In this document: positions 11,507-22,731 of the stretch, in pieces
How the letters are laid out: every line of letters starts with the position of its first letter
Position numbering within the stretch: the stretch's first letter is position 1
The notes under the pieces: model-generated
The model's database searches: none
The model's input: only the letters and a program-made list of their open reading frames with translations
What the model was told of the DNA's origin: nothing
Position numbers and translations under genes: made by a program
Assembly (NCBI GenBank): GCA_014529385.2
Contig: CM043960.1
Location: 31,917,396-31,981,395 of the forward strand
Source: Adiantum capillus-veneris
Taxonomy: Eukaryota > Streptophyta > Polypodiopsida > Polypodiales > Pteridaceae
Direction: 5' to 3'
Length of the DNA: 64,000 nucleotides

Positions 11507-14500
11507 ATGGCTGGATCACAAGACACTGCTCTTTACAATATCAAGAAGCTGGATGGAACCAATTTCCCATTGTGGAAGAAGCAGATTTGGCACGTGTTGG
11601 TACAAAAGAAGCAGATAAAACCTATAAAGCTCAAGGGGATAAAACCAGAAGATATGGACGAAGATGAATGGAGCGAAATGGATGAATTGGCACTTTCTAC
11701 CATTATGCTGACTTTGGCAGAAAGCGTTTACTTCAATGTAGCAGACGAGATGTCGGCTTATGAAGCATGGACAAAGCTGAGTGATCTTTATGAGAAGCAG
11801 AGTGCAACTTCACAGGTATACTGGCTTAAGAAGCTTGTTGACTTGAAGATGAAAGAAGGGACACCTATGTCCAATCATCTGAATGAATTCAACACCATCT
11901 ACAGTCAGTTGTCAGCTCAAGGTGTCAAGTTTGATGAACCTGTTAGAGCTATGTTCCTGTTGATCACATTGCCGGAAAGTTGGGACACTTTTTGCATAGC
12001 TTTGAGTAATTATGCACCTCCAGATGGTTTGACCATAGCAGGTGTAGAAGGCAATCTGCTTACTGAAGAAACCAACAGAAAGACAATGGACAAAGGCAAA
12101 GGATCAGCCTTAGTTGTCAGGGGAAGGACCAAAGAAAACTACAAAGGTGGAAAGAGGGATCAGTCTCGTAGCAAGTCCCGCAGTGCTAAAGGCAAGAGTG
12201 ACATAGAATGCTACCATTGTGGCAATAAGGGTCACATGAAAAGAGACTGCAGAGAATGGAAAGCAGAAAAAGGCAAAGAGAAAGCAGAAGACCATGGTGA
12301 GAAGAACAAGTCCTCAGTGAAGATTCAAGAAATAAATGTGGCAAACACTGTTGCAGAGGATGACAGTCTAGTGTCAGGATATATCTACTTCTTGAAAAAT
12401 ACAATGGACTCAGCTCTTCTTACAGCATCTGATGGAAATGCACGGAGTGACTGGATTATAGACTCAGGGGCATCAATTCATCTGTCTCCAAACAAGGAGT
12501 GGTTTACCTCTTATGTGACCACTAAAGATCATGTTCGGCTAGGCAATGGGCAGACATGTGAGATCTTAGGTGTTGGAGATGTTCAATTGAAGTTTCAAAA
12601 TGGCTCTTCTTTCACGCTGAAGAATATGAGACATGTTCCCGCAATTACAAAGAGGTTGATCAGCACAGGTTTACTTGATGATGCTGGCTACGTCACCACT
12701 TTTGGACAGAACATGTGGAATATATCCAAGGGTTCTATGACAGTAGCACGTGGAGTAAAGTCTGGAGGACTTTACATGATTTATGTATCAAATGTCTCTA
12801 AAAATGTAATCAATGTAACCGAGCAGCCGAACGTTTCTTTGTGGCATAGCCGGTTAGGACATATGTCCAAGAAGGGAATGGAAATCTTGTCTCGTTTTTG
12901 TTATTTGCCTGGCTTGTCATTTAATGATTTTGAATTCTGTGAACATTGTCTGTATGGTAAGCAAACACAGCAACCACATAAGCATAGAAGCAGTAGAAAA
13001 GATACACAGTTGGCACTTGTTCATAGTGATTTGTGTGGACCTATGCCTAACCTATCTCTAGGGGGAGCTTCTTACTTTATGACATTTATAGATGATTACT
13101 CGAGGAAAGTATGGGTTTACTTTCTCAAGCACAAGGATGAAGCGTTTAGTGTTTTCAAAACGTTTGTGACACTTGTGGAGAATCAGAGTGGCAAGAAGCT
13201 TAAATGCTTACGCACTGACAATGGTGGAGAGTATGTTTCAAAGGCCTTTCAGGACTTTTGTGAGTCAAAAGGTATAAAACGTGAACTTACTGCTCCTTAC
13301 AATCCTCCTCAAAATGGTGTTGCTGAGGGGATGAATAGGACCATACAAGACAAGGTCAGAAGTATGTTGTGTAATGCACAACTGCCAAATGGGTTTTGGG
13401 CTGAAGCTGTATCAATAGCTATTCATCTTATAAATAGATCTCCTAGCAAGGTTTTGCAGAAGGATTCAATGGCAGAGATGGTATGGTTAGGCAAAATGCC
13501 CTCATACAAGCATCTCTGAGTCTTTGGCTGTGAGGCATATACTCATGTTCCAAAGGAATTTAGGAACAAACTTGAGCCAAAGAGTAGAAAGTGCATGTTT
13601 CTAGGCTATGGTAATTCTGGTGATATGGGGTATAGACTTTGGGATCCCGAATCCAGAAAGGTTATCCGCAACAATGATGTTCACTTTAATGAATCCAAAT
13701 ATCATTCTAAACCAAAGAGGGTTGAGGAGATTATAAGATTTGTCTTCCAAGAAGATGGACCTGCACGTGCAAGACAAAATGTCAGGGCTCGAGAGGAGCA
13801 AGGACAGGATAGAGTGGAACCACAGGGTGTGGCTAAGCCTGAGCCACCTATTGTGCGTAGATCTGGACGTATCACGCGACCTCCTGATAGGTTTGTTCCA
13901 TCTATGAACTATGTCATGTTGACTGATTGCAATGAGCCTTCATGTTACAAGGAAGCAATGCAAATGAAGGACTCCTGGAATTTGCAATTGGCCATGCAGT
14001 CAGAGATGATAGCTCTGCATAAAAACCAAACATGGAAGCTAGTTAAATTACCACAGGGCAAAAAGGCTCTACCTTGTAAATGGGTTTACAGGTATAAGAT
14101 CACCGCTCATGATAGTCAGCCAAAGTACAACGCAAGGCTTGTTGCCAAGGGCTTTAAGCAAGAACAAGGCATTGACTTTGATGAATTCTTCTCTCCGGTG
14201 GTCAAGATGACTACATTGAGATGCTTTCTTGCATTGGTTGCCATATTAGATTTGGTGTTGCACCAAATGGATGTCAAGACAGCGTTCTTGCATGGTGATT
14301 TAGATGTGGAAATTTACATGCAGCAGCTAGAAGGGTTTGTTGAGAAAGGCAAGGAAGATTTGGTATGCCAGCTGTTAAAGAGTCTTTATGGCTTAAAACA
14401 ATCACCGAGGGCATGGTACCATAAGTTCCACAAGTTTATGCTTTCTCAAGGCTACAAACATAGTGAGTTCGATCACTGTCTATATACAAAGAAGGCTAAG

Positions 14501-15487
14501 GATGGCAGTTGGCTGATCCTTATTTTGTATGTGGATGACATGTTGATTGCTGGCAAGCACTTGGAAGAAATTTCAGCTTTGAAGTCAAAGATGGCAAAAT
14601 CGTTTGACATGAAAGACATGGGTGAGGCAAGTCATATACTTGGTATGCGCATTGAGAGAGACAAATCAAAGAAGTTGATTTGGTTATCTCAAACAGAGTA
14701 TATTGACAAGGTTTTGCAACATTGCAATATGGAGAAGGGAAAGGCATTGAGTGTTCCATTGCCACCATATGTGAAACTTAGCAAACAAGATTGTCCTATG
14801 TGTGAGGAAGAACAGGCTGAAATGGATAAGATTCCATATGCGTCTGCAGTGGGTAGTTTAATGTATGCAATGATTGCTACTTGCCCAGACATTGCATTTG
14901 CAGTGGGAGTAGTAAGTCGATACATGTCAAACCCAGGCAAGAAACATTGGGAGGCAGTGAAAGGAATATTGAGATACTTGAAAGCTACAAAGAGTATGCG
15001 CATATGCTATGGGAGTCAGGAGCTAAGTGTAAAGGGTGTTACAGACTCAGATTACGCAGGTGACTTAGACAACCGAAGGTCTACGTCAGGGTATGTCTTT
15101 ACATTGGCTAGTGGAGCAGTATCATGGCGTTCTAGATTACAAGATTGTGTTACTCGGTCTACTACAGAGGCTGAATATGTTACAGCATCAGAGGCATGCA
15201 AAGAATCGATTTGGCTTAATCGACTAGTGACAGATTTGGGAATCAAAGAAGAGATGCCTGTGTTATATTGTGATAGTCAGAGTGCTATACAATTGGCTCG
15301 CAATCCAGTTTATCACTCAAAGACAAAGCATGTGGATGTGAAGTATCATTTCATCAGCGAAATGCTCGAGGATAAGCAAATTCATCTTGTCAAAGTTCAC
15401 ACCACAGAAAATCCTGCTGATCTACTTACAAAAGGACTTCCCTCAGAGAGCTTTGCGCATTTTCGCAAGCAGTTAGGTGTAGGGTAG
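11507..15487 (+). pseudogene. Copia gag-pol polyprotein, 1327 codons with one internal TGA
   Basis: One frame from ATG 11507 to TAG 15485-15487, broken only by TGA at 13517-13519. The stop replaces the Arg of the conserved HLRVFGC motif at the end of the integrase region, so CGA to TGA is the simple explanation. Seen in order: gag; CX2CX4HX4C zinc knuckle (CYHCGNKGHMKRDC, about residue 236); protease active site DSGAS (about 319); integrase zinc-binding HSRLGHMS and CEHC; integrase core with HSDLCGP, DNGGEY and the downstream E; reverse transcriptase with CKWVYRYK and YVDDM; RNase H with DSDYAGD and the C-terminal TKHVDVKYH. All key residues are present, so the element was active until recently. 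Confidence 0.95.
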
Positions 15488-15576
15488 TACATCACTTCTC
15501 TACATCTCTTGTATATTAGCTTGTATAGTAGCTTCTCTCACACTTAAAGTACCACATTGGACTTTACGTGGGAGGT

Positions 15577-15768
15577 TGTTGGGGTATAAATCCCAATGTG
15601 GTCGCCCAGGTAAGTGGGCGGGCCGCCAGGTATGTACACATATTCTTTTGTAAAAACCTAATAAGAACTCACTATGCTCTACACATTATAGTAGAGCGAG
15701 TTCACCATATCGTCGTGCTCTTCTTCTCGCACTCTCTCTCGCGTCGCACTTCCGCTCGTACTGCTTCA
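15577..15768 (+). repeat. 3' LTR of the copia element
   Basis: 192 bp, beginning tgttggggtataaa and ending ctgcttca, followed directly by the target duplicate cttga. Near-identical to 10218-10409. Confidence 0.95.
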
Positions 15769-16495
15769 CTTGATATTCCTCTAAGTAGAGTTCACGTCTG
15801 TACACTTCATGCACTCTGTCGAATAATTGAAAAGGTGGATCATTTGTACATATGTTTTGCATGGAAATTAAAGCCAGAGAGTGAGTCAAAAAGAGTGATC
15901 AAAGCATTAGAGGGAGTGCTCTCAGACATTGGTTTGCATGGAGGCAATGTCAAAATCGAAGAGGACCCTAAGATGTCTCAAAGTCGTTACAAGGTACCTA
16001 AAAAAGCACTGATAGGTGGCGTGAAGGCCAGAAGGTTTCTTGGGTTTAGCCTCAAAGATTCAGATAGAGAAGAAAGGAGAAACTTGTTCAGCAAATGGAA
16101 ATAGTTACATAAAGTGGTTAAAGACAATGCTGGTGGTGGGGCAATCCAAAATCACAAAATGTGTGCAAATCACTAGATAAAATTTTCCACTACGTTGAGC
16201 AGCATTCTTGGGACCAAAGTAAGCCCACATCATTTCAAGCAGCCTTGCTGGATTGGAAGAAGGCTCACCTTACGGGGTGGGGTGGGCAACATATCACACA
16301 TTACATGGTGGGTTAGCATTCTATGTATACAATTTTTTTTTAAATTGTACTCTACCGACCATTTTGTTTTATTTCAATGCAGTACATATTGTTCAACCAT
16401 GGACCATATTTTGCCAAGACATACAGCTAACTATCAATATGGTCCACACAAGGCATGGAAAAAACCCACTACATAGCAAGAACAGGTTATTTTAA
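15769..16495 (+). pseudogene. Broken gene of transposase-like appearance, 3' part
   Basis: Continuation of the gene cut by the copia element. The codon split at 10217 resumes here as ...VLDIPLSRVHVCTLHALC, in frame once one TSD copy is dropped. An in-frame TAG (16102) replaces a likely CAG. A single-base-type frameshift between about 16130 and 16165 moves the clear coding signal (VEQHSWDQSKPTSFQAALLD) to another frame. A GT-AG intron (16312-16382) then joins in phase to a last short exon ending at TAA 16493-16495. The function is unconfirmed; the cysteine/histidine-bearing block could bind zinc. Confidence 0.5.
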
Positions 16496-16677
16496 ACACA
16501 CTAGACATGGGGGAGGAACACCAATGGACTTATAGAAGACCAATTCATAGAGCAAGGAAGAAGGAGCTTCTTAAGAGTTCAAAAATTACAGTACCTTTAC
16601 AACACATCCGCAAAGAGAAGAAAGAGATGGCTTGGGGAAATTCACATGCGGGGGAGCTCCATGCGAGGTGGCGATAG
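16496..16677. other. Short intergenic stretch
   Basis: Nothing recognised. It separates the end of the plus-strand transposase-like gene from the convergent end of the minus-strand gene. Confidence 0.5.
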
Positions 16678-19496
16678 TCACGAGTCAGGAGCGGGAGAAG
16701 ATGGACCTGAGGGAGAAGATGGACCTGAGTCCGCCGTCGTTTTTATCCTCTTTGATGCACCTCCTTCTTCCTCACTTTGTACCTCTTTGATGTGCAAGCT
16801 CTGTAGACAACCTCGTTCCTCTGTTGATGGCAGCATCCCCACGGGCATTAGGCGTCTTCTTTCCCTCAAAAATAGCCGCTTGTTGTATGGATCTGAGCTC
16901 TCCGTGTCTTCAACCCCTGCAGCCAGAGTCTGAGCTGTGTAGAACATGAAATAGGGAGCTCTGAGTGCTTGGAACCCATACCCAATGCCAAAGACGCGTA
17001 GAGCAAACTATTTCTCAATGAGAATTAGTCTTTCTGCATTTAGTGGGAGGGGGTGCCCACCACACAATCTTGTAATAACTTTCATTGCAAACAGTGGGAA
17101 CTTTGCATTATCCTCGGAGTATTCCTCGTGGTATATTATGATCTACAAAAAAATAGTAAAGCATTTATGGGCCGTAAGTGAGATGAGTACAATTGCCAAG
17201 TACTTGAATTGTTTCTACAAACCTTTTTGTGGTTGAAACACCCGATGTAGTGAGACACACCACATTCTTGCCTTGTACTCCAGTGACAAGCCCTTGCCGT
17301 GACCCTCCCGCTCTTCTAAGGAAACTATCATCATACACTAGCACCTGTCAACAAAAAGATTGATCATGATATTTTATCACTGGGCCATCTCCAATACCAT
17401 CTGAATGCCTTTAAAAATTACCATCTAATCCTCATCCATTTCCAGCGTCAACCTTCCCCACAAGTGAATAGACTGACTATTCATTACCTGAGCTCTGGGT
17501 GCCACGGGCCTACCCATGTTTTCCAAGCCAAGTTGTTTTGTTGTCAATTGAAATTTCTCATCTGTTGGCAAATTAGCCTCTCCGGACTTCGCTTCATTGA
17601 ATGTATCTTTGATCAGTTTCCACTCTGAAGTAAACTGTGAGTCGTGGACAGCTATATCAGCAACAATAAGATGTTGGTCCACTCCATCATCATCCACAAA
17701 TCCCATGTCTGCCTCACAAAAATTCACAATTGCAGCTAGGCAGTAGTGCTCCCGTATATTTAGCTCATGCATGATATTTGTGAGAAGAACGTAGTGGGTG
17801 TCGCCCGCCATAGCAAAGCTGGGAGCACAATTCAGAGGCAAAGTCACTTCCTTATTTGGGCTTTCTTGCTTGCACCCTATTGCTGCATTTGCAAGAGAAG
17901 CAAGAGTTAAGCCCGCATCAAATGTTTCCTTTAATACCTCTACTCGCTCTTCTTCTGGGTCAAACTGCACCTCCACATCCTCTACCTCTTCCTCTGGCAC
18001 CAATGGACAACTATCGAAAGTTGTGGACTGGGAAGTCTCTGACTCATGATCCGTCTGCAAGTATAAGTAACAGACAAACCCGTGGTAGAATTCTACAAAG
18101 CGACACTTTTTGAAGTGCTTCATACACATGTCTTGTACAAGCAGTGCATTGGAGGGACACTTTTCTAAACTGCGATTCAGTCTCCTTGAAGCACTCTTGT
18201 CAGGGTCAAGGTCGGCTGGGTGCACATATCTCATGCCATCAACTATCATGGAATTGTCACAAATGACTGCCTCATATTGTTGCAAATGGGTTTGTAGGTA
18301 CTCAAATGAGCAATCTATAATCCTCTGTATAGAAAACTCTGCATTAAACATTCCTGATAGTTCTGGCGCACGATGATGAGCACGGGCGTTGTATAAGAAT
18401 GTGAATAGTTTTTCTTCACATGTATCCTCGCCCACAACGTCTGTCTCCAAGACTATGATCCCCATGACTGAAATAAAAAGCAATCCAAAACTACTATTGA
18501 AAATTGTTCTGTATTTGGTGTCATAACCAAGCGAATATTGAGCCTCGAGTATCCCTCAAGGTCTCTATTCGCTTGGTTTGGTCCCGTGTGCTAATGTTAT
18601 AATAGGTAACGTCACTTGAGTCAGAACCAGGAAAATAGGGGCCCCAAGAATCTCTGGAGGGCCCTATTCGCTTGATTCTGACCCAAGTTGAATTTTCGTT
18701 GTACCCACAACGTCTAGCTCTAGGACTATGATCCCCATGACTGAAAGAAAAAGCAAGCCAAAACTACTATTCAAAATTGATCTATATTTGGTGTCATAAC
18801 CAAGCGAATATTGAGCCTCGAGTATCCCTCAAGGTCTCTATTCGCTTGGTTCTGTCTCATGCGCTAATGTCATAATAGGAGACATCACTTGAGTCAGAAC
18901 TAGGCGAATAGGGGTCCCAAGAATCTCCAAAGGGCCCTATTTGCTTGGTTCTGACCCAAGTTGAATTTCTGTTGTACCCACAACATTTATCTCCAGAACT
19001 ATGATCCCCATGACTGAAAGAAAAAGAAAGCCAAAACTACTATTCAAAATTGGTATGTATTCGGTGTCATAACCAAAGCAAATATTGAGCCTCGAGTATC
19101 CCTCAAGGTCTCTATGTGTTTGGTTCTGTCCCATGCGCTAATGTCATAATAGGTTACGTCACTTGAGTCAGGCGAATGTGGGCCCCAAAAATCTTCGAAG
19201 GGCCCTATTCGCTTGGTTCTGACCCAAGTTGAATTTCCGTTGTACCCACGTCCATTCGGAACAGGTGGATTAGAACAGAGCATTTAATGTTATCAGTAAT
19301 AGATATATAGGCCTACTCACTCACTATGTCCAAGCATAGCATTGAATAACAACTCACGCACGATCACATAAGGAGTAGTTATTCCAACCATGCGGTGCGA
19401 GACTTCTAATCTTACCCTAACGACCACTCTTTGGCCCTTGGAGTGTTGTTCCCATTGTGCTCTAACGCCGTAACGCAATGGCTTCAGTGCGCACAT
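16678..19496 (-). pseudogene. Four-exon gene for a protein of about 602 codons, unknown function, two nonsense codons
   Basis: Minus-strand exons 19496-19325, 18467-17422, 17344-17219 and 17142-16678 join in phase with GT-AG ends and total 1809 nt. Exon 1 starts MCALKPLRYGV. Exon 2 is the main body: mixed alpha/beta with an acidic stretch (PEEEVEDVEV, near residue 230). Exon 3 encodes LRRAGGSRQGLVTGVQGKN. Exon 4 ends in a Ser/Pro-rich tail with a repeated SGPSSP. TAG codons at 17427-17425 and 17010-17008 interrupt exons 2 and 4; coding clearly continues after each, and Gln (CAG) would fit both. I do not recognise the fold. It is head to head with the histone H3-like gene, so the two may share a promoter around 19,500-20,370. 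Its first intron contains the 273-bp palindromic repeats. Confidence 0.55.
18431..19244. repeat. Three tandem copies of a ~273-bp unit with internal palindromes
   Basis: Units 18431-18703, 18704-18976 and 18977-19244 are clearly homologous. Each carries a copy of the start of exon 2 of the minus-strand gene plus intron sequence, so two extra exon-start and acceptor copies sit inside intron 1. Each unit has two inverted repeats: AACCAAGCGAATA...TATTCGCTTGGTT, and GTCAGAAC..GAATAGGG...CCCTATTCGCTTG.TTCTGAC. The same CCAAGCGAATA core builds the array at 20444-22668. Confidence 0.9.
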
Positions 19497-19516
19497 AGTT
19501 AACAACACACAGGAAG

Positions 19517-19517
<1 letters not shown>

Positions 19518-19595
<78 letters not shown>
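19518..19595. repeat. (GA)n microsatellite followed by a poly-G run
   Basis: About 45 bp of (GA)n at 19518-19562, then 29 consecutive G at 19567-19595. It lies in the putative shared promoter of the divergent gene pair. (GA)n is common near plant promoters. The poly-G could form quadruplex DNA and is also a likely site of sequencing length error. Confidence 0.95.
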
Positions 19596-19769
19596 AGAAA
19601 TAACCTGTCTCTGCAATATCCAATGGCGTCGAGTTGGATGGTGATGTCGCAGGTCGCTGAGTGCAAGTATCAAAAGGTGGCTAGGAGGAAGAGGAACAAA
19701 AGGCGAAGGCAAGGACGATGGCGACACGGCAGCAAGGGACTCAAACCAGTGGAGGTCGCTCAACGCAAG

Positions 19770-20012
19770 AACACAAGAGGTGGGCAAGGGGAAGAGCGCA
19801 GAAAAGGCAAAGGCAATGGCGATCTGTTTGTTCTACTTGGAGACAGAGATGGCGACTGCAAGGGCGATCGATGTCTAACTCTAAACGCATGATCACGAGA
19901 GGTGGCCAAGGGGAAGAGCGTAGAAAAGGCAAAGGCAACGACGATCTATTTGTTCTACGTCGAGATGGAGATGGAGATGGTGACTGCAAGGGCAATCGGC
20001 ATCTGACTCTAA
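19770..20012 (+). repeat. Two diverged tandem units of about 121 bp
   Basis: Units of about 120 bp (near 19770-19889 and 19890-20012) share agaggtgg-caaggggaagag, aaaaggcaaaggcaa, gatctnttgttctac and gactgcaagggc. They are GA-rich with an open, low-complexity frame that I do not take as a gene. Confidence 0.7.
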
Positions 20013-20371
20013 ACAGTCACTCGAAAAAGGCACGTGGGTTGTGCTCACAAGGACAACCAGTAATAAATGGGCTCAGATTCCCATGCAGTACGATCTACCA
20101 ACCACAATCTCGGGTGTAATCATGCGCATAAGTGAAGTTCTCACCCTTGCCGAGGTAAGCATTCTAAGTTTAGAGGCAGTACCCCCGCCAAAAATTTTAA
20201 CTATACCCTCGTCCCAGATGAGCGCTCTTCTGCCTCTTTTCGCATCCTCTCCCATCGATGCTACGCGGTAAGCAAACCATCTCTTTTGTGCTCCCAACCC
20301 TTTTTGCACATCTCTCTTACTCTCAAGTGCTCCTCCTTTTTGTGCATCCTCCTCTTACTTATGTTCTGCAG

Positions 20372-20408
20372 TGCTTTAGTGACGCAAAACTCTACACACA
20401 GTGAAGAG
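20372..20408 (+). other. Probable 5' untranslated exon of the histone H3-like gene
   Basis: A 37-bp segment flanked by a pyrimidine-rich acceptor (ttctgcag) and a good donor (gtatgc at 20409). An upstream donor gtaagc near 20269 could close an earlier leader exon. With the acceptor at 22728-22729 just before the ATG it would delimit a 2.3-kb leader intron. Splice-signal inference only. Confidence 0.4.
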
Positions 20409-20443
20409 GTATGCTACTACATTTTTGTGCACTTGTATTTTTT

Positions 20444-20707
20444 GAGGTCAGTACCAAGAGAATAAGGGAAGGTAAACCCTGTTTGTTGCACCTGTTCGCT
20501 TGGGACTAACCATCATCTTTATTAATGATGTTTGCTATTACACTTTTTTGAGGTCGGTACCAAGCAAATAAGGGAAGGCAAACTTTTTTCGATGCACCTG
20601 TTCGCTTGGTACTGACCTCAGAAAATATAAATGATGTTTGCTATTACACTTTTTTGAGGTTAGTACTAAGCGAATAAGGGAAGGTAAACCCTATTTGTTG
20701 CACCTGT
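20444..20707. repeat. Palindromic ~106-bp tandem repeats, left block
   Basis: About two and a half units, starting near 20444, 20550 and 20656. Each has long inverted arms of type GAGGTCAGTACCAAGCGAA / TTCGCTTGGTACTGACCTC around a loop of about 32 bp, then tataaatgatgtttgctattaca. The block is cut at 20707 by a LINE fragment and resumes at 21902. Confidence 0.9.
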
Positions 20708-21887
20708 TTTTTTTTTAATACCAAATACGTGTTTTGAATTTATAAGGGAGAAGAAAAATTACAACTTAACAGCCATGGAGGGGGATGAGAGTTAGAAAAC
20801 ACTAGGGACATGCCCAAAGGCCAAGTTTCAGACTTTACAAAAAGTGGTCTACTAATTTTCGGGGGATACAACTGGCAATAAACAGTTAGAAGTTAATCAT
20901 TTTTCTTCACAGTCAGTCTATCTCTTCCTGAATCTTGTTGGCAAAGTTTAGGGGCTTCCTCATATTTACTGGCTAGCTCAAGCACTTCATCCTTCATCTC
21001 CTATACCCGATTATAGATAACATCTAGAGAGCCATTGTCGTCGAGAAATCCCTGCAGGTCTTCAGACCTTCTTGCATCCAGAGAGTCTTTGAGGATTGAG
21101 ACTCTGTGCCTGTAGATCCTCATTTGTTCCAGCTTGAGGTTAGCATCCTGCACAAAGCATCCAGCAAATAAGATCTTCAAACTAGGAGCTTGAAAATTGG
21201 AAACAAAAAGGAAAGAATTTTTGCCCTAAACCTATTTCAAAAGTCAGAGAGGAGGCCAGGTGAGTCCCCTAAGAGTAGTTGTTACCACCCTAATTGGTGG
21301 CCAAGGGTTTTGACTAAGGGGGAAAGGATGGGGGTGTTGGTTTCGCAATTGAGGAAAAGGTGTGGGATATCTTCCACTCCTATCCTATACCTGAGGCAGG
21401 TAGAATTACCAGCAGTTAACTCGAGGATTGACTCCAGTGTTGACAGCATCCACTCTCGGGTTGTGTCGGTGGAGAATGCTAAGGGTACCATCGGGGGAGG
21501 ACCAAGGGGGGACCTCATGAGGAGGGCCCGGATGCGGGCCTGCTAGCACAGCGAGAGTGTCCCTTGGAAAGGCATCACCACTTTTCCAAGCTTCCTGTAG
21601 TTGCTCCGCGAAACCTTGACGAAGGTTCTGAAAAAGCTGTTGGTTAAATAGACTAGACGGACATGCCTGAAAATCAGGGCCTAGGTTCTGGCTGATGAGT
21701 GGTCTGTGAGGTGGTGGGTTGGAGTACCGCCATGCGCTTACATGAGAGGTAGACGTGGGAGGGAGAAGCAGGGGTACCACCCCCCCTAGATTAGGGGAGG
21801 TGATGGGAGGGCACGACATGACAATTAGGTCATCATGGACTCATCTTGAGTTCACTGGAGCTCTCGTTCGTCTACTTCACATTGGTA
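20708..21887 (-). mobile_element. 5'-truncated LINE, 3' end of ORF2 with poly(A)
   Basis: On the plus strand the insert begins with a T run (minus-strand poly(A)) right after ttgttgcacctg. It ends near a second copy, ttgtttcacctg (about 21888-21901), so a 13-14-bp imperfect target duplication is likely. On the minus strand decayed frames read PRVDAVNTGVNPRVNCW, then CLRYRIGVEDIPHLFLNC, the pattern of the reverse-transcriptase zinc-binding domain at the end of plant LINE ORF2 (one Cys is Tyr). A coiled-coil tail (LEQMRIYRHRVSILKDSLDA) follows. No RT core is left. Confidence 0.75.
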
Positions 21888-22668
21888 TTTTGTTTCACCT
21901 GTTCGCTTGGTACTGACCTTAAAAAATATAAATGATGTTTGCTATTACACTTTTCTGAGGTCAATACCAAGCGAATAAGGGAAGGCAAACTCTGTTCGAT
22001 GCACCTGTTCGCTTGGTAATGACCTCAGAAAATATAAATGATGTTTTCTATTACACTTTTGTGAGGTCAATACCAAGAGAATAAGGGAAGGAAAACTCTG
22101 TTTGATGCACCTGCTCGCTTGGTACTGACCTCAGAAAATATAAATGATGTTTGCTATTACACTTTTCTTAGGTCAGTACCAAGCGAATAAGGGAAGGCAA
22201 ACTTTGTTTGATGCACCTGTTTGCTTGGTAGTACTGACCTCAGAAAACATAAATGATGTTTGCTATTACACTTTTCTGAGGTCAGTACCAAGAGAATAAG
22301 GGAAGGCAAACTCTGTTCGATGCACCTGTTTGCTTGGTACCGACCTTAGAAAATATAAATGATGTTTGCTATTACACTTTTCTGAGGTCAGTACCAAGCG
22401 AATAAGGAAAGGCAAACTCTGTTCGATGCACCTATTCGCTTGGTACCGACCTCAGAAAATATAAATGATGTTTGCTATTACACTTTTCTGAGGTTAGTAC
22501 CAAGCAAATAAGGGAAGGCAAACTCTGTTCTATGCACCTGTTCGCTTGGTACTGACCTCTGAAAATATAAATTATGTTTTCTACTACACTTTTTTGAGAT
22601 CAGTACCAAGTGAATAAGGGAAGGTAAACTCTGTTTGTTGCACCTGTTCGCTTGGTACTGACCTTTTC
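21888..22668. repeat. Palindromic ~107-bp tandem repeats, right block
   Basis: About seven units with the same arms and loop as 20444-20707. Unit starts recur about every 106-108 bp. Base changes in one arm (for example gcgaataag to gagaataag) are not always matched in the other, but most arms pair over 18-19 bp. The block ends about 60 bp before the coding exon of the H3-like gene, so it lies inside that gene's leader intron. Confidence 0.92.
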
Positions 22669-22731
22669 TGAAATCTTAAGTCCCTTGTGCTGACAAATGA
22701 CATGTTGTTTTCTGTTATGCTATTTGTAGAG

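Larger units (their letters stand above)
10218..15768 (+). mobile_element. Full-length Ty1/copia LTR retrotransposon, 5551 bp
   Basis: It is bounded by two 192-bp LTRs (TG...CA ends) and a perfect 5-bp target-site duplication cttga (10213-10217 and 15769-15773). The LTRs differ at six positions by eye, so the insertion is moderately recent. A tRNA-Met-type primer-binding site follows the 5' LTR, and a short purine run (gtgggagg) precedes the 3' LTR. Domain order is gag, protease, integrase, reverse transcriptase, RNase H, which defines copia. It sits in sense orientation inside a coding exon of the transposase-like gene, and removing it plus one TSD copy rejoins that exon in frame. Confidence 0.97.

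Noticed and set aside
19317-19787. 156-codon minus-strand frame taken as one gene
   Set aside because: Its 5' two-thirds is Pro/Ser/Leu translation of the poly-G and GA tract. Only the last part from ATG 19496 is used, as exon 1.
19623-20119. Arg/Lys/Gly-rich plus-strand frames
   Set aside because: Overlapping low-complexity frames over a tandem repeat with no conserved pattern; more likely leader or promoter DNA.
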